Assembly: GCA_016650295.1 (NCBI GenBank)
Contig: JAENWA010000114.1
Span: forward strand, 124,001-188,000
Length of the DNA stretch: 64,000 nt
DNA from: Desulfuromonadales bacterium
GTDB taxonomy: Bacteria; Desulfobacterota; Desulfuromonadia; Geobacterales; Pseudopelobacteraceae
Direction of reading: 5' to 3'
Numbering within the stretch: position 1 is the first letter of the stretch; the number at the start of each line of letters is the position of its first letter. Below the pieces are notes generated by a model that was given only the letters and a program-made list of their open reading frames with translations, searched no databases and was not told the DNA's origin. Made by a program: the position numbers and the translations under genes. Of the stretch, positions 40,260 through 48,136 are shown piece after piece.

Positions 40260-40481
40260 TTACATGCACAGCTTTCGCTGTTTGGATCTCCATAGATCAA
40301 TGGCCTCTCTCATTATTTCTGTGATACTTTTCGATGTGGTCTTTGTCAGCTTTTCCAGCGTCCTCTTTTCGTCGTCGTTTATGCGCAGAGAAATGACATT
40401 CTGAAGTTGCTCCGTTTCTTTTCTTTTCTTTTTTGATGCTTTCGGTTCCCTGATAAAAAGATTTCTGGTGTAAGACATGGT
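40260..40481 (-). CDS. ribbon-helix-helix-like small protein
   Basis: 73 residues from ATG 40481, chosen because AGGAGG lies 6 bases upstream. A basic N-terminus (KASKKKRKE) precedes VISLRINDDEKRTLEKLTK and SITEIMREAIDLWRS, the strand-helix-helix pattern of CopG/Arc-type DNA-binding proteins. It may regulate its own operon, which lies under the manganese riboswitch. No toxin partner is adjacent. Confidence 0.65.
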   Translation of the reverse strand, partial: TMSYTRNLFIREPKASKKKRKETEQLQNVISLRINDDEKRTLEKLTKTTSKSITEIMREAIDLWRSKQRKLCM

Positions 40482-40535
40482 TTCCTCCTGTGTAGTGTGA
40501 CGGGTTGTGTTGTCCGCGGCTGTCAAGGTTGGTTA

Positions 40536-40787
40536 TCAGTGCGTTCGGGTGGCCAGTGTTTCGAGTTGTGCGATACGTTCCTCCATTGGTGCGTGGGTGG
40601 AAAAGAGTGACATTATGCCGAAGCCGGTCAGCGGGCTGACGATAAACATATGGGCTGTGGCGGGCCGTGCATCCAGCGTAAGAATGCGCAAGAGGCCCTC
40701 AGTGGCGGCGACAGCGGCATGATAGGGATTTCGACCAGTGGCAGTAAGCAGAGATAGGAAAAAGGTGGTTTTGAAGATGTTGTTCAA
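40536..40787 (-). pseudogene. htpX: internally deleted HtpX-family metalloprotease
   Basis: 83 residues against about 280 in HtpX. Residues 1-15 ([18 protein letters not shown] start with GGAGGT upstream) match the HtpX N-terminus, and residues 16-83 ([50 protein letters not shown]) match its C-terminal end. About 190 residues including the HExxH zinc site are gone, yet the frame is kept. It cannot be a protease. It is the first gene after the riboswitch. Confidence 0.8.
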
Positions 40788-40823
40788 TTTAATTACCTCC
40801 GGCGATTTGAATTTAACCGGGGT

Positions 40824-40871
40824 AAAAAAAAAGACCTTTACCCACGGCGTGATACGCTTTGGATAAAAGTC
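40824..40871 (-). terminator. riboswitch-controlled intrinsic terminator
   Basis: On the minus strand GACTTTTATCC pairs over 11 bp with GGGTAAAGGTC, followed by nine T. The left arm is also the 3' strand of the riboswitch P1 helix, so the two structures exclude each other. Confidence 0.8.
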
Positions 40872-40969
40872 TTGCTTGCGATATATATCGTTCCCGGCCC
40901 GAGTCTTGCGACTGTGTTGACGAACACGGGATCAGCCATGTCTCCGGCTGATAGCTACTCCCCTTTATT
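40861..40969 (-). promoter_or_regulatory. yybP-ykoY (Mn2+) riboswitch
   Basis: Read on the minus strand, the element opens with AATAAAGGGGAGTAGC, continues with CCGGAGACATGGC and TCGTCAACACAG, and closes with GCAAGACTTTTATCC; these are the conserved blocks of the yybP-ykoY class, which senses Mn2+. The closing strand pairs with ATAAAGG in P1 and alternatively forms the 40824-40871 terminator, so ligand binding should permit read-through (an ON switch). It precedes the htpX remnant/RHH/Tim44-like/PGPGW/terC remnant operon. Confidence 0.88.
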
Positions 40970-41116
40970 GAATAGTAACTTTATGTGAACTGTCCTATGT
41001 CTGTCAAGCAGTAAATCGCGAATTGAAATTCTGTTGATAGCTTATAACATAAAACAGAAGTCAATGCAGTATGGTGCGCTTCGACGGAAAGCCCGGGCCG
41101 CGTGAAATTCAAGAGG

Positions 41117-42895
41117 CTATTGCTGACTCTTAACCGTCTTCAGTTCTTCAATCAACCCACCCAGAAAATCGTACCCCTTCTGCCAGAAGCCGCTTTCGGT
41201 AATGTCGATCCCGGCCAGACGCGCCGTATCCGCCGGCGACAGTGCTCCGCCTGATTCCAGCAGGCTGCGGTAGCCCGGTTTGAAGCTGTCGCCGTCCTCG
41301 CGGTACTTCTGAAACAGTGCCAGTACCAGCAGTTCGGCAAAGGTGTAGGAATAGCAGTAGAAGCGGCTGTGGATGAAGTGGCTGATATAGCTCCAGCCCC
41401 ATTTGTAAGCCGGGATCATCTCGACCGCATCGCCGAACAGACGGCTGTTTTCCTCCAACCAGATCTCGCCGATCCGGTCGCTGGAGAGCAGGCCGTTTTT
41501 GCGCTCATTGTGCAGACGAAGCTCGAAGCGGGTCAGCACGGTCTGGCGGAAGGTGGTGGCGATAATGTCCTCGATCTTGGCGCACAATAGGGACGTGCGC
41601 ACGGTCGGGTCGCTTTCCTTGTCCAGCAGTTGCCTGGTCAGCAGCATTTCGCCGAAGACCGAGGCGGTTTCTGCCAGGGGGAGCGGGGCGTGGTAGTTGA
41701 GCATGGTCTGTTTCTGCGCCAGCACGAAATGCAGGCCGTGTCCGGCCTCATGGGCAATCGTGGCCAGGTCGCGCAGGGTGCCGGTGTAGTTGAGCAGCAG
41801 AAATGGGGGTGCTTCGGGGGAGACTCCCATGGCAAAGGCGCCGCCCGATTTGCCGGTACGCGGCATGACATCCACCCGCCGCTCAAGGAAAAAGTCATCC
41901 ACAATCCGGCCGAATTCCGGATCGTAGGCGGCGTAGGAATCAACCACCATCCGCCGGGCCTCGGCAAAGTCATACTTCCGTTCGGATTCCACCACCGGCG
42001 CATAGACGTCGCAGTTGCGGATCCTGTCCATACCCAGCATCTTTGCTTTGAGGCGGAAATACTCCTGGGCCAGCCCGTAATTGGCCTCGGTGACAGCCAT
42101 CAGATGCTCAACCGCCTCATCGGGGATCTCGTTGCCGATGTTGGTCGGTTGGATCGGTGAGCCGTAATTGCGCAACTCCATCTCCTGGCCATGATCCAGG
42201 GCCATGTTGTTGAAGACGGCATTATAGACAATGCCGTTATCGGCGTGCTTTTCCAGAAAGGTTGTGAAGGCCCGGAAACGGACATCGGCCGAGGTGTGGT
42301 GCAGCATGGAGAGCAGCTCTTCGCCGGTGAAATCCCGCTCCTGGCCGTCCAGTTCCATGCGGTAACTGAATGAGGCAGACAATTCGTCGAAGAGCTTGGT
42401 AAAGGCGCGCATGCCGGTCAGGTCCTTGCGGGTCAGCAGGCGCTCTTCATTCTCCTTGAGGGTGTAGGGGCGGAACTTGCGGATACCGGTCAGGAAGTGA
42501 ATATATGCCGCTGCATCCGGTTGAGCGCAGAACTGATCAAAGCGGTCATCAGCCAGTTCCATCAGCTCCAGGTCAAAGAACAGCAGCTGCTGGGAGAGTC
42601 GGCTTCCCAGTTCCGAACAGCGCTGTGAAAGGGCCAGGTAGGTTCCGTTGCCGGAATCATCCGCAAACAGCAGGTGGGCGTAGCAGAAGGCTCTGGCCAT
42701 CCGTACCTGCATGGCCTCATATTCGCGCACAGCGGCCAGTATTGCAGCTGCATCAAGTCCCGCCACTTTTCCGAAATAGCATTCGCGAAAATCGGCAGCC
42801 AAAGCTTCAAAGGCAGCCAGGTCGCTTACAAGCTGCTCTGAATCCGGCGCCGGGTAGAGCAGGGCGGTATTCCAGGTAAGGTTTGTCGATGTCAT
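41117..42895 (-). CDS. pepF: M3-family oligoendopeptidase F
   Basis: About 592 residues from ATG 42895, with GGAG 7 bases upstream; the longer in-frame start at 42952 lacks one. The zinc motif is HEAGHGLHFVLA near residue 390 with the downstream Glu in ETASVFGEMLLT. PepF/M3 enzymes cleave short peptides in the cytosol. It is monocistronic and points away from the riboswitch operon's promoter region by about 150 bases. Confidence 0.94.
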   Translation of the reverse strand: MTSTNLTWNTALLYPAPDSEQLVSDLAAFEALAADFRECYFGKVAGLDAAAILAAVREYEAMQVRMARAFCYAHLLFADDSGNGTYLALSQRCSELGSRLSQQLLFFDLELMELADDRFDQFCAQPDAAAYIHFLTGIRKFRPYTLKENEERLLTRKDLTGMRAFTKLFDELSASFSYRMELDGQERDFTGEELLSMLHHTSADVRFRAFTTFLEKHADNGIVYNAVFNNMALDHGQEMELRNYGSPIQPTNIGNEIPDEAVEHLMAVTEANYGLAQEYFRLKAKMLGMDRIRNCDVYAPVVESERKYDFAEARRMVVDSYAAYDPEFGRIVDDFFLERRVDVMPRTGKSGGAFAMGVSPEAPPFLLLNYTGTLRDLATIAHEAGHGLHFVLAQKQTMLNYHAPLPLAETASVFGEMLLTRQLLDKESDPTVRTSLLCAKIEDIIATTFRQTVLTRFELRLHNERKNGLLSSDRIGEIWLEENSRLFGDAVEMIPAYKWGWSYISHFIHSRFYCYSYTFAELLVLALFQKYREDGDSFKPGYRSLLESGGALSPADTARLAGIDITESGFWQKGYDFLGGLIEELKTVKSQQ

Positions 42896-43020
42896 TATCG
42901 TCTCCATGTTTGTTATGATTGTGCTGTATGAAAGGTGTGTGAGATGAATCACAGGAAGCTACTTTAGCAGAATGACAATAATATGGTGCAAAAAAATAGT
43001 CGTGTATAAACGCTTGAAGT

Positions 43021-43117
43021 GGAGGATCGTCGGTCGCTGGTCGGCCACACCGCCATCAAAACTGGTGATTGGGATGAGAAATCTCCCTGGCAGGTCCTAT
43101 TCCTGCGATCTTCGCCA
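43021..43117 (+). pseudogene. degenerate tRNA-Sec (selC) copy 1
   Basis: 97 bases fold like tRNA-Sec: an 8-bp acceptor stem (GAGGATCG/CGATCTTC with one G-U), discriminator G and encoded CCA, a 5-bp T stem (GCAGG/CCTGC), a long variable arm (GGGATGAGAAATCTCCC) and TCA at the anticodon position. But the T loop is TCCTATT, base 33 is A rather than T, and the anticodon stem has a mismatch. It is therefore probably a pseudogene; a functional selC would be elsewhere. Confidence 0.65.
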
Positions 43118-43199
43118 GGCAAACAATCTTCAGTTCCAGCATTTAGTTTACTTATTGCTTTAGCTAAGTGGTACTGTCAGAGTCAGAGGAGTAAATTAT

Positions 43200-43514
43200 A
43201 TGGAAAGCGAGAAACAGAATTTCAGAACAGATAGTAATTCACATTGTCTTTTAATGGGTATTGATGGAGTAACTTATCAGGCACTATTAGGGGATTTATC
43301 ATTAACCGGGGCATTGATTAAGATGAGTGATAAAGCTCCGCATGGCTTGCACGTTGGCGAAATGTGTGGTTTGATGTTAAATAACAATACTAATATGAGT
43401 TTTTCAAAGCATACGGGAATGATAGTCGAGCTTGATTCTGGTAATGTGGTGATCAGTTTTCACCATCAGGAACATCGGCACCGGAAGCATACATATTCTC
43501 CTCCAGCCTCATAG
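43200..43514 (+). CDS. PilZ-domain protein 1
   Basis: 104 residues with a PilZ-like core (FRTDSNSHCLL, LLGDLSLTGALIKMSD, GNVVISFHHQEHRH). The RxxxR c-di-GMP motif near the N-terminus is not clear, but the D/NxSxxG motif (DLSLTGA) is present. It resembles the protein at 45152. A Shine-Dalgarno (AGAGGAG) precedes the ATG. It lies just downstream of selC copy 1. Confidence 0.7.
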   Translation: MESEKQNFRTDSNSHCLLMGIDGVTYQALLGDLSLTGALIKMSDKAPHGLHVGEMCGLMLNNNTNMSFSKHTGMIVELDSGNVVISFHHQEHRHRKHTYSPPAS

Positions 43515-43529
43515 TTTCCGTCTCAGTCT

Positions 43530-43709
43530 TTACCATTCCAGACCTTTTTGCAGCAGGTTACCTATGGTCATTTTCTTGGACACCTGTCTACCTGTATGAC
43601 CTCTCTTGCTGAAAGTGTATCTGTAGCATTGAAGTGTCAGAGACTGGCCCCTGGAGACCGCTTCTGCAAACTGTCGGGCATCTGTACCAGATACCCCTTC
43701 AAGTAAATG
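43530..43709 (-). pseudogene. 60-codon open fragment of unknown protein
   Basis: An open frame without any start codon upstream of residue 46 but with protein-like composition (TDARQFAEAVSRGQSLTLQ, RQVSKKMTIGNLLQKGLEW, then stop). A stop lies immediately before it. It could be the 3' end of a gene whose beginning was lost, or chance. I do not recognise it. Confidence 0.25.
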
Positions 43710-43763
43710 CTACATGAGTCTCAGAGGGTTTATAGCGTTAACTTTGTATGTCCGGAGGTATGA

Positions 43764-43964
43764 TTTTTTCTCAGGATACCGGGGATCCTGCTCGGTCCGT
43801 TTGTTGGAGCGGTTATAGGAAAACTGTCGGGCTGCAGCGCAGCCTGGATCAGTCAAGCCGGACTGGTTTTTGGTGCCGTGGTGGGGCTGGCAATTGGAGT
43901 GGCAGGCAAGCTCGCCATCGGTATCGCTATGATCGTACTTTTTCTGTTGATACGTTTTCTCTGA
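43764..43964 (+). pseudogene. DUF456-family membrane protein, 3' remnant
   Basis: A frame without a start codon encodes IPGILLGPFVGAVIGKLSG and VVGLAIGVAGKLAIGIAMIV, the glycine-rich C-terminal half of DUF456 membrane proteins. The first ~95 residues are missing and a stop precedes the fragment at 43761. Confidence 0.65.
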
Positions 43965-44035
43965 AGCTATCATCATGTGCGGACTGAGCTTACCCCCTTC
44001 ATATGAACCCGTATTATCACATGTTTTCTGTCTTC

Positions 44036-44068
44036 AAACAAAAAGAGGGAAGCTTTGAACCTCCCTCA
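44036..44068 (-). terminator. intrinsic terminator of the 29-residue peptide gene
   Basis: On the minus strand GAGGGAGG pairs with CTTCCCTC (8 bp, one G-T) and is followed by TTTTTGTTT. Confidence 0.75.
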
Positions 44069-44129
44069 GATTGTTAATAATAAACCTGTTGATGCTTCTT
44101 TAGTATGTCGAATTTTAATATGCCTGCTG

Positions 44130-44219
44130 CTAAGCCGGGTGGGATTTCTTGTAGACAATAAGCTGAGACCCGCCAAAAACCACACCTAACGCTAGAAACG
44201 CTAAAAATCCTATTAACAT
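44130..44219 (-). CDS. 29-residue single-helix membrane peptide
   Basis: The peptide starts MLIGFLAFLALGVVFGGSQL and ends with VYKKSHPA, i.e. one hydrophobic helix with a short basic tail. AAGGGAGGTGG lies 6-7 bases before the ATG, a very strong Shine-Dalgarno. A sigma-70-type promoter (44328-44356) and an intrinsic terminator (44036-44068) flank it, giving a transcript of about 280 bases. I do not recognise the family; its size and topology resemble small membrane proteins that modulate larger complexes or stress responses. Confidence 0.6.
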   Translation of the reverse strand: MLIGFLAFLALGVVFGGSQLIVYKKSHPA

Positions 44220-44327
44220 ATCGTTACCACCTCCCTTGATTCTTTGTGTGAATGGTTATGTTGCTGGCACATATAATTTAATGTTTATATTAATACGGCC
44301 AGTTATTATACCACTAGGATCATCTTT

Positions 44328-44356
44328 ATCTTATTTGCAGCCGCATACATTGTCAA
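44328..44356 (-). promoter_or_regulatory. sigma-70-type promoter for the 29-residue peptide gene
   Basis: On the minus strand TTGACA (44351-44356) and TAAGAT (44328-44333) with a 17-base spacer. The leader to the start codon is about 100 bases, with no structure recognised. Confidence 0.5.
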
Positions 44357-44508
44357 TAGGCTTTTTATTACGTTAGCTTAAGAAAATAGGATAAATATAG
44401 TCCTTTACATCCTGTTTGTGTTATTGATAATATTAGACATTAAATTACTAAGCATCAAGAGATTTATCATGTCACCACATGAAATTAATCCAGACTAGAA
44501 GAGTTTTA

Positions 44509-44585
44509 CACTCTGTGTGTATATTGAAGAACGCATTCCGGAGTGTTATTGTACAACCATGACAAGCAAGAATGTACACAGAGTG
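44509..44585. repeat. inverted repeat in AT-rich gap
   Basis: CACTCTGTGT at 44509-44518 and ACACAGAGTG at 44576-44585 are 10-bp perfect inverted repeats, 57 bases apart, upstream of the exported protein gene at 44685. Confidence 0.45.
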
Positions 44586-44684
44586 CTGACGTACTGCACT
44601 GGAGATTATAAGAGTTGCCCAATCTATCGCCAAAAAACAGCTACGTAATAATTGCTATTCAAGTTTGCAATTGAGAGGAAAGCC

Positions 44685-45128
44685 GTGAAGAGCTTTGCAT
44701 ATGTATTAATACTGGCAGCAATAGGTATGTCCATAGTGCTGGTTCAACCTGTATCGGCTAGAGAACCTAATCAAAGTCGCAAGCTTATTGGCTCATGGTC
44801 TCTGACTCTTAATTCGCCAGATTCAGATATGAGTCAATGCCCATATGTGCCTGATGCGATGGAGTTCTTTGCAGATCAAACAATGATAATATCGAACTAT
44901 GGCGACAGGCACCTTCCTTTTAAGACTTCACTAACGAAGCTTGAAAGACGTATGATTGAAGAAAGGAACCCTGGCCTTAAAGGGAAGAATCTGCTTCTCA
45001 TACTGCCAGCACCGAATTTGACGTGGGCTTATACACCACTAACATACGCCTATGCCATTGATAATAATGAACTTACGCTCACTTTTAGTGGTTGGTTACC
45101 AGTTACATTTAAACGAGTCACCAAGTGA
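44685..45128 (+). CDS. small exported protein, lipocalin-like in size
   Basis: 147 residues from GTG 44685, chosen because GAGAGGA precedes it and because it yields a clean signal peptide (hydrophobic residues 5-22, cleavage after VSA). The mature part begins with LIGSWSLTLNSPDSDM and contains alternating strands (AMEFFADQTMIIS, NELTLTFSGWLPVTFKRV), like small calycin/lipocalin-fold proteins. No family assignment is secure. The PilZ gene follows after about 20 bases. Confidence 0.6.
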   Translation: MKSFAYVLILAAIGMSIVLVQPVSAREPNQSRKLIGSWSLTLNSPDSDMSQCPYVPDAMEFFADQTMIISNYGDRHLPFKTSLTKLERRMIEERNPGLKGKNLLLILPAPNLTWAYTPLTYAYAIDNNELTLTFSGWLPVTFKRVTK

Positions 45129-45151
45129 TAGCATGAAAGAGGTGATGTAAG

Positions 45152-45430
45152 ATGGCCAGCTTTTGGAAGAAAAACAGAATTAATTGCGAGACAAAATGTA
45201 TCATGCATTGTGATGTATCCGAATTTCAAGGAGTGATCAAGAACATCTCTCTAAGTGGTGCATTAGTGATGCTGAACAGCAAGTTTCCAACCAATATTCA
45301 CCCTGGCGATACGTGTGACATAATGTTGTGCAGCAATCCGGATTTTTGCCCTGTGAGGTATACCAGCAAGGTAATCCGTGTTGATTCTGCAATAATAGGC
45401 GTTCAATTCCTTGAACTCAATATGATGTAA
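45152..45430 (+). CDS. PilZ-domain protein 2
   Basis: 92 residues: RINCETKCIMHCD, FQGVIKNISLSGALVMLNSK, GDTCDIMLCSNPDFCPVRY and IIGVQFLELN. The NxSxxGA motif is present and the spacing matches the protein at 43200, with which it shares strand layout and the GD/GE-x-C-turn. Likely binds c-di-GMP or is a degenerate PilZ. It ends about 45 bases before selC copy 2. Confidence 0.72.
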   Translation: MASFWKKNRINCETKCIMHCDVSEFQGVIKNISLSGALVMLNSKFPTNIHPGDTCDIMLCSNPDFCPVRYTSKVIRVDSAIIGVQFLELNMM

Positions 45431-45473
45431 AGTATGGATAGAGCTATTTCCGTTAAATCAGTTTGTCAGGGTT

Positions 45474-45546
45474 TGCACAGTCTTCAAAACCGGTGAGGAT
45501 GATGAGAAATCTTCCTGGCAGGTTTGATTCCTGTGATCTTCAGCCA
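45474..45546 (+). pseudogene. tRNA-Sec (selC) copy 2, 3' fragment
   Basis: The sequence matches the 3' two-thirds of a tRNA-Sec: CTTCAAA anticodon loop (TCA), a long variable region, T arm GCAGG-TTTGATT-CCTGT and an encoded CCA at 45544-45546. The 5' acceptor strand and D arm are missing. It shares about 50 near-identical bases with copy 1, from the anticodon region to the CCA. Confidence 0.6.
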
Positions 45547-45576
45547 GCCTGCTTGGTTTCCATCCGGAAATGGAAT

Positions 45577-46563
45577 ATGCCTGGAATCAGAGTTTTATTA
45601 ATATCAGGGGTACTGGCGCTTTCGCTGTTGCTCATATCTGCCTGTACACCACTGGTAAATTATCCCGGTCAACCGGTCCTGGAACCCAGAATCGATAACA
45701 ATCATTTTGTCGCCGGTGACGGGGCGCTGCTGCCGGTACGCTCATGGCTGCCGGTGAACAAGCCGGTCAAGACGGTGATTGTCGGCGTTCATGGTTTTAA
45801 TGACTACAGCAATTCTTTTGCCTTCCCCGCAAGTTACCTGATCCGCTACGGTATTGCATTTTACGCCTACGATCAGCGTGGATTCGGCAGTGCTCCGGGG
45901 AAGGGTCTCTGGTCAGGTGTCGATGCATACACACATGATCTCTCCGGCTTCGTGCATGAGATTCGCAATCGCCACCCGGACGTTCCGCTGTATATACTGG
46001 GTGAGAGCATGGGCGGCGCTGTAACAATCGTTATGTTGACCGGGAACAATCCTCCTCCGGTTGATGGCGTCATCCTTGTTGCACCCGCAGTCTGGGGACG
46101 GGAAACAATGCCGTGGTATCAAAGATGGCTGCTAGCGGTTGCCTCGCACACACTCCCCTGGTTGGAGTTGACCGGAAGCGGGCTGAACAATATTCCTTCC
46201 GACAATCTGGAGGTGCGCAAAGCTTTGCACTACGATCCGCAGGTTATCAAAGGCACTCGTGTTGACGCCATGTACGGTCTTACCAACCTGATGGACAAGG
46301 CTCTGACGCAGGCTGAGAAACTGCAGGTACCTGCCTTGATCCAGTACGGCAAACATGACAGGATTATTCCCAAGGAACCGATGCTGCAGATGCTCGAAAA
46401 AATGCTTCCCACATCCAGGAAGGCATTCTACGAGCAGGGTTATCATATGCTATTGCGGGATATGCACCGGGAAAAACCGTTGATCGACATCGCATCCTGG
46501 ATAACCGATCATAACAGGCCGCTGCCTTACGGAACGGCCGACTGGAATGAAAATCAGCGATGA
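45577..46563 (+). CDS. alpha/beta-hydrolase lipoprotein (monoacylglycerol-lipase-like)
   Basis: About 328 residues from ATG 45577. The N-terminus is a lipoprotein signal with a lipobox ending in LLISAC (mature Cys near residue 23). The hydrolase has oxyanion-region VGVHGFNDYSN, YDQRGFGSAPGKG, nucleophile elbow LGESMGGAV, the catalytic Asp region YGKHDRIIPKE and His in GYHMLLRD. This is the pattern of membrane-bound monoacylglycerol lipases/lysophospholipases. The longer upstream frame runs through selC copy 2 and was rejected. Confidence 0.88.
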   Translation: MPGIRVLLISGVLALSLLLISACTPLVNYPGQPVLEPRIDNNHFVAGDGALLPVRSWLPVNKPVKTVIVGVHGFNDYSNSFAFPASYLIRYGIAFYAYDQRGFGSAPGKGLWSGVDAYTHDLSGFVHEIRNRHPDVPLYILGESMGGAVTIVMLTGNNPPPVDGVILVAPAVWGRETMPWYQRWLLAVASHTLPWLELTGSGLNNIPSDNLEVRKALHYDPQVIKGTRVDAMYGLTNLMDKALTQAEKLQVPALIQYGKHDRIIPKEPMLQMLEKMLPTSRKAFYEQGYHMLLRDMHREKPLIDIASWITDHNRPLPYGTADWNENQR

Positions 46564-46949
46564 ACTTCAACCTGTTCCTTCTCCATAAGGACCCATCGGA
46601 CCGGGGGCAACAGATACTCTTCGCCCGGTTTTACTGACGACGAGAGCAGCGAATCGATGTCCTTCTGATCACCGCCACCATGACAAGTTCCGCTGACTCA
46701 CCGCCGATCGGCACATTTAAGGGTTGCAACGGCAGGAAAATATTTTGTGGCCGGGGATCTTCGAAGTTTTGGTATCGTTAGATATGAATCGGGGGGACAG
46801 TGAAGATTAGCTGACTCTTCTGAATCCGGGTGGTTATTTGCTGCCAGGGCGGGCATCTTTTTCAGTATGTCTTGTGGAAGCTTCGGAAAGAAGTTTTCTC
46901 GGGAATTTATCTCGACTTGGATGGGTGCAAAAGGTATCCAGGAAACCAT
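46554..46949 (-). pseudogene. possible decayed cytochrome-like gene (one in-frame TGA)
   Basis: An 83-codon frame (46949-46698) ends at TGA, after which the same frame stays open for 47 codons (VSGTCHGGGDQKDIDSLL ... LLPPVRWVLMEKEQVEVHR) to 46554. If the TGA replaced a cysteine codon the junction would read C-VSGT-CH, a CX4CH haem motif as found in multihaem cytochromes. Coding potential of the upstream half is doubtful. The rest of 46564-47478 shows no further gene; it is AT-rich with short inverted repeats (e.g. GACTATG/CATAGTC near 47180). Confidence 0.2.
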
Positions 46950-47478
46950 AGTCTATAGAATATGCGCAGTTCTCTCTGTCTTGCTCCTCTGCCAAGCAAA
47001 CAAAACAGCCCTCACCAACCCGGTGAACAAAACAGTCTTTATAAGATAGCGCCGATCCCATTTAATAGCTATATCATATTAAAATAATTATATCAATAGC
47101 TATTTAAGCAAATAAAGATGTCGTTGAAGGACAACCAATCGACAATATATTAATCATGTCACCACAAAAAAAACTGACTATGACGTGTTCCATAGTCCAC
47201 CCAGGGTACAATAACAGGAGGACTATAGAGTGCTGTGATTCAGGTATATAACGTAGATATCACTCACTATAACGGAGCATTAACAGATAACCAGGATGTA
47301 CATCGTCTAATGGTGTATTAATGTCATTGTAAATCAGATACATACAAAGCTATCCATGGCTCCCTGGAAAATCTAAAAAAAATCAAAGTGTGGCAACTTA
47401 CTTGCATATCAATAAAATGCGTTCCATTCCTTGAGTTGCCAAGGTCGACGTATTCAAAGTATGAGGTAGGTGTGTCAC

Positions 47479-47880
47479 ATGCCACTAATAAGCTGGAAAC
47501 CGGAATATACAGTCAATAACGAAGAACTGGACAGCCATCATCAGCAATTGTTCGATCTGCTTAATATGGTATACGATCATGTTATGAACTCACTGGAAGT
47601 GGATTTCGTCCTTCCAATGATTGAAAAGCTGTCGGACTTTATGATCTACCATTTCTCTGCAGAAGAGAATCGCATGAGAGAAAACAGGATTCCCGAAATT
47701 GATGCTCATATAGCAAAACATAGGGAATTCACGAATACGATCGAGATTCTGAAGACTCACTACAATGGCAACAATCTTGAAATTGCGCAGGAGCTGATTA
47801 TATTGCTCGGTAATTGGCTACTCAGTCACGTCCTCTTGGAGGATAAGAAGTATTCAGAAGTGTCTCTTGGTATCGAGTAA
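47479..47880 (+). CDS. bacteriohemerythrin
   Basis: 133 residues from ATG 47479. The di-iron ligands are all visible: HHQQLFDLLNMVYDH, HFSAEENRMRE, HIAKHREF and the final HVLLEDKKYS (HxxxxD). A four-helix bundle that binds O2, used for oxygen sensing or storage in microaerobic and anaerobic bacteria. It is monocistronic in an otherwise sparse region. Confidence 0.92.
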   Translation: MPLISWKPEYTVNNEELDSHHQQLFDLLNMVYDHVMNSLEVDFVLPMIEKLSDFMIYHFSAEENRMRENRIPEIDAHIAKHREFTNTIEILKTHYNGNNLEIAQELIILLGNWLLSHVLLEDKKYSEVSLGIE

Positions 47881-47915
47881 TGAGCTGAATTTACTCTTTG
47901 ACATAGGAGAGACTT

Positions 47916-48044
47916 ATGAGTGGGGGAAAACTATCTGCAGTGAAGAGAACTGAGGGGGCGCGGTGCCGGTATCGTCCCACGTCGTGGGACGAACAAGAGA
48001 GTAGAAAAGAAAAGGTGTCAGGACACAGACAACACCATTTTTAA
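47916..48044 (+). CDS. candidate 42-residue peptide
   Basis: An ATG with GGAGA at good distance opens a 42-codon basic frame (MSGGKLSAVKRTEGARCR ...) that ends at the terminator at 48046. No homology is evident and composition is not strongly protein-like. The region may instead be an untranslated RNA. Confidence 0.22.
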   Translation: MSGGKLSAVKRTEGARCRYRPTSWDEQESRKEKVSGHRQHHF

Positions 48045-48045
48045 A

Positions 48046-48080
48046 AAAGAAAGCCCGCAAAGATCGCGGGCCTTCTTTTT
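48046..48080. terminator. bidirectional intrinsic terminator
   Basis: GCCCGC at 48053-48058 pairs with GCGGGC at 48066-48071, flanked by GAAA/TTC extensions, with T-runs on the 3' side of both strands. Confidence 0.8.
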
Positions 48081-48136
48081 ACATATTTCACCTTTTTTAA
48101 GGGTTTCAGGCTTAACCTTCAGCCTGTATCTATATG

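Noticed and set aside
43021-43117. Functional tRNA-Sec
   Set aside because: T loop TCCTATT, base 33 not T and a mismatched anticodon stem make function unlikely; recorded as a pseudogene.
45463-45576. Upstream start for the hydrolase lipoprotein
   Set aside because: This stretch is the tRNA-Sec fragment; starting at 45577 gives a proper lipoprotein signal.
46867-47049. 60-codon plus-strand frame (MSCGSFGKKF...)
   Set aside because: No ribosome-binding site, no family pattern, and it overlaps another weak frame.
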